The notes below the pieces were generated by a model that saw only the letters and a list, made by a program, of their open reading frames with translations, was not told the DNA's origin and did no database searches. From NCBI RefSeq assembly GCF_028618515.1, contig NZ_JAQITB010000007.1, positions 1-64,000 of the forward strand: a stretch of DNA of 64,000 nucleotides, given 5' to 3'. Positions within the stretch are counted from its first letter, which is position 1. The number at the start of each line of letters is the position of its first letter. Below are positions 61,607-64,000 of the stretch, one piece after another. A program made the translations under genes and the position numbers. This DNA comes from Bartonella sp. ML69XJBT (GTDB taxonomy: Bacteria; Pseudomonadota; Alphaproteobacteria; Rhizobiales; Rhizobiaceae).

Positions 61607-63895
61607 CTACAGGCTATGCAATTTTTGTGAATATTGCCTGTGCATATTCCACGGTCTACGAAACCCCATCGAAGACCAAATAATATCTCCACTTTTAGTA
61701 ATCATAACACTCCCTCGTGATAACAATTGTTGGAGAGTAAATATTATTTTTGCCTTTTTACTACATGTTTGATTATCCACTGCAAATGTCTTAATGACAA
61801 TATCTGCCTCTAAACATTGATCTGTTTCTCCATGCAACACAATTACTTTTAATCCATTTGCTAATAAGGATGCGCATACATTATGATCACATATGAACTG
61901 TCCATGAAATGGCGGACCATATTTTGTTGGCTTGATCATCCCATTTACACGAAATAATTTTTCCCATATTGATGTCGTGAATTTAGAAATATGATGACGA
62001 TCAATATATAACTTCTTTTCATCGATAACACCCACGAGCTTCATATTATCTGCTATAATGAGTTGTATCGGTGAACGCACAAAGCAAACAAAAAGACCAG
62101 ACAAAATAAAAAAACTAAAAAAGAACCTAATGGGTGTTTTACAAAAAGTCAGTCCAACTAAACCTATACTTAATAAGACCAATGCAGATAACGGCATAAA
62201 TCCAGGATTTAAAACAGGAGAAATAGATTTTATAGCATGAGCAATTTTTATCACAAGACCAATACCAAAACCCATAATTTGAAGTGGTAGCCATTCAAAG
62301 CCCCAAAACATTGAAAGGACTGCGATTAATCCAAAAGGTATGACGAAGATTGATACTATAGGTAAAGCTAAAGCATTGCTGATGATACTCAAGAATGCAA
62401 TATTAGAAAAATGATAAGCAGCATAAATTCCACTGGCAGTTCCCGCTACAAACGAAGAGGCACATATGGAAAGTATTGATAAGAGAGCAAAATGAATGAC
62501 TCCAGCTCCAACATAAGAGGGTGTTGTTTTTCTTATGCGATAAGATGACTGCCTGCCCCACCAATCAAAAAAAGCAATCAAAGCAGCAGTAGCAGAAAAG
62601 GACATTTGAAAGCTAGGTCCTAATATTTCATGCGGTGCAATAGCCAAAGTTATCAAACCTGCAATAGAGAAATTACGCATTGTTGCAGCAGAACGATTAC
62701 ACAAAACAGCAACCAACATAACAGCAATCATCACAAAACTTCTCTGTGCTGATACGGCAACACCAGACAAGAGCATATAAAACGCTGTTATCATTAAGGC
62801 AGCAATAGCAGCAAATTTTTTAGTAGAATAATAAGATGAGAAAACCGGAAAAAGTGCCAAAAAACCACGGATACTCACAAGAACTATGCTGCTCAACAAA
62901 GCCATATGTAAACCTGATATTGATAAAATATGGGCTAATCCAGCCGCACGCAATGCTTCATTTGTCTCATTTGAAATACCAGCTCGCTGTCCCGTTATAA
63001 GAGCAGCAGCAACATTCCCCTTTTCTCCGTCCATTGCCTTATGGATTCGTTGGGTTATATTGTTTCGTAAATTTTCAATTTTCTGTAAAACTCTATTAAA
63101 TATTTTATTGGACTGTGAAACGGATATTTTAATTGGTTCTCCTAAATAAACTCCCTGGGCACCAATTCCTTTAAAATAATTATGGAAACTAAAATCATAA
63201 CCTCCCGGATACACTGGCCCAGATAATGCACGGATCTTGACTTTTCCCTGTAGCCCATCACCAATTGCCGATCTATGTGGTAAGCGTTTTGCCGATAAAC
63301 GAATACGATGAAGGCTATGACGTAATACAGGCTTTGCTGTCCTCAAAACATCTAGGACTAAACGAAACTCTCCCCCTTTTCCTGACTCAATAGAAACAAT
63401 TCTTCCTGTTAGCGTGGTAATAACGTCGCTGCTCAGCATTGGTGTAGCTATCCGGTATGTTTCTATTTTTGCAGCCAAAGCACCCAATACAATACAAAAC
63501 AGAAATCCTGTCAGAATCCAAATTCTCCGATAGAACCGTAAAATATACAACATTGCAATGCAGAGACTAATCAACATGGCAAATTGCCCCCAATTGGGCT
63601 CCTGCTCTAACCTAAAATAAAAAATGATACCTATGGAAAAAAAGACCAAAATTAAGGAGAAAAGAATTCCCCAAGAGATTTCTTTGTCGATGCAATCGAC
63701 CAACCATTCCCAGAAAAAAATTATTGTATCTTTTAAAGGTGCAAAGATAAAAATCTTTCGTTTCTTACAAGTATCGTTATTTGCATCAGAACGGAGAGAA
63801 AAAGCTTTCTGCCATATCAGACTCGATGTTTTTCTTTCTGAAACATCGTTTATGGATAAACCATCCTTAACTTTATTTTTATCAAACATCTGCAA
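61607..63895 (-). CDS. comEC: ComEC/Rec2 family competence protein (DNA uptake channel)
   Basis: Inner-membrane channel for single-stranded DNA entry in transformation and, in alphaproteobacteria, gene-transfer-agent uptake. 762 residues: two early membrane segments (about 65-140), a DUF4131/OB-like periplasmic part (about 145-275), and the ComEC core with AGLAHILSISGLHMALLS and a string of hydrophobic helices (about 330-600). The C-terminal 150 residues show no HxHxDH metallo-beta-lactamase motif, so the nuclease-like domain is absent or degenerate, as is common in this class. Met1 or Met3 is the start. Confidence 0.92.
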   Translation of the reverse strand: MQMFDKNKVKDGLSINDVSERKTSSLIWQKAFSLRSDANNDTCKKRKIFIFAPLKDTIIFFWEWLVDCIDKEISWGILFSLILVFFSIGIIFYFRLEQEPNWGQFAMLISLCIAMLYILRFYRRIWILTGFLFCIVLGALAAKIETYRIATPMLSSDVITTLTGRIVSIESGKGGEFRLVLDVLRTAKPVLRHSLHRIRLSAKRLPHRSAIGDGLQGKVKIRALSGPVYPGGYDFSFHNYFKGIGAQGVYLGEPIKISVSQSNKIFNRVLQKIENLRNNITQRIHKAMDGEKGNVAAALITGQRAGISNETNEALRAAGLAHILSISGLHMALLSSIVLVSIRGFLALFPVFSSYYSTKKFAAIAALMITAFYMLLSGVAVSAQRSFVMIAVMLVAVLCNRSAATMRNFSIAGLITLAIAPHEILGPSFQMSFSATAALIAFFDWWGRQSSYRIRKTTPSYVGAGVIHFALLSILSICASSFVAGTASGIYAAYHFSNIAFLSIISNALALPIVSIFVIPFGLIAVLSMFWGFEWLPLQIMGFGIGLVIKIAHAIKSISPVLNPGFMPLSALVLLSIGLVGLTFCKTPIRFFFSFFILSGLFVCFVRSPIQLIIADNMKLVGVIDEKKLYIDRHHISKFTTSIWEKLFRVNGMIKPTKYGPPFHGQFICDHNVCASLLANGLKVIVLHGETDQCLEADIVIKTFAVDNQTCSKKAKIIFTLQQLLSRGSVMITKSGDIIWSSMGFRRPWNMHRQYSQKLHSL

Positions 63896-64000
63896 ATCCC
63901 CACTTTACTTGCAATGCGGCTATTGCACCCTCCATCAGCTATGCTAACATAATCCTTCTATAAAGTCCTATAAATAACATCTTATTTTTAAAGGAAGAGA
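63896..64000. other. upstream region of comEC, with a Shine-Dalgarno-like element at the window edge
   Basis: 105 bases. The last ten bases read AAGGAAGAGA on the plus strand, a good ribosome-binding sequence, so a rightward gene may begin just beyond the window, divergent from comEC. Confidence 0.4.

Overview
The window reads as a stretch of chromosome from an alphaproteobacterium of the Hyphomicrobiales, most probably Bartonella. The DNA is AT-rich, coding density is lowered by long decayed spacers, and the conserved genes are of the rhizobial type: LexA of the [15 protein letters not shown] type, RimO, a DUF3126 protein, a two-domain cold-shock protein, GatCA, a PyrB with a PyrC-like partner, the DprA-TopA-RNase R run, class II DAHP synthase, and Gor-DUF2059-RpiA-ComEC. 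The genus call is an inference from gene content and base composition; no species is claimed.

Layout. 0.2-11.8 kb: information processing and housekeeping genes (lexA, rimO, ttcA, rpsD, murI, a TrmJ-like methyltransferase, sfsA, map, radC, DUF3126, an alpha/beta hydrolase, DUF192, and a double cold-shock protein). 12-17 kb: a complete branched-chain amino acid ABC transporter (binding protein, LivH, LivM, LivG, LivF) in one operon, with a hairpin after the binding-protein gene and a clear terminator at the end. 17-25.4 kb: gatCA, ruvX, an AidB-like acyl-CoA dehydrogenase, pyrB with an apparently non-catalytic dihydroorotase homologue, plsY, dprA and a small unknown gene. 25.7-34.4 kb: topA-rnr, then 1.6 kb of decayed DNA, rpmG, a membrane-anchored thermonuclease-like protein, a uracil-DNA glycosylase family protein and an Lrp/AsnC regulator. 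34.4-42.4 kb: cobT, dusA, glpD, a DsbA-like thiol oxidoreductase and accBC.

42.6-51.0 kb, between tRNA-Thr(UGU) and tRNA-Arg(CCG), is the accessory part. It holds a broken phage-type DNA adenine methylase, a small lipoprotein gene with a decayed paralogue beside it, a second broken unknown ORF, an APC-family amino acid permease, a small exported protein, hutH, and long AT-rich spacers.

51-64 kb returns to core genes: nadK, an RhlE-type helicase, a second-type gltX, nadE, class II DAHP synthase, gor, DUF2059, rpiA and comEC.

No CRISPR array, rRNA operon, intact insertion sequence or intact prophage is visible. The most interesting points are: a LexA whose self-cleavage bond is Ala-Ser rather than Ala-Gly and whose upstream region lacks any GTTC/GAAC half-site; a PyrC partner of PyrB that lacks the metal-binding histidines; and the tRNA-bounded decayed island with the duplicated lipoprotein.
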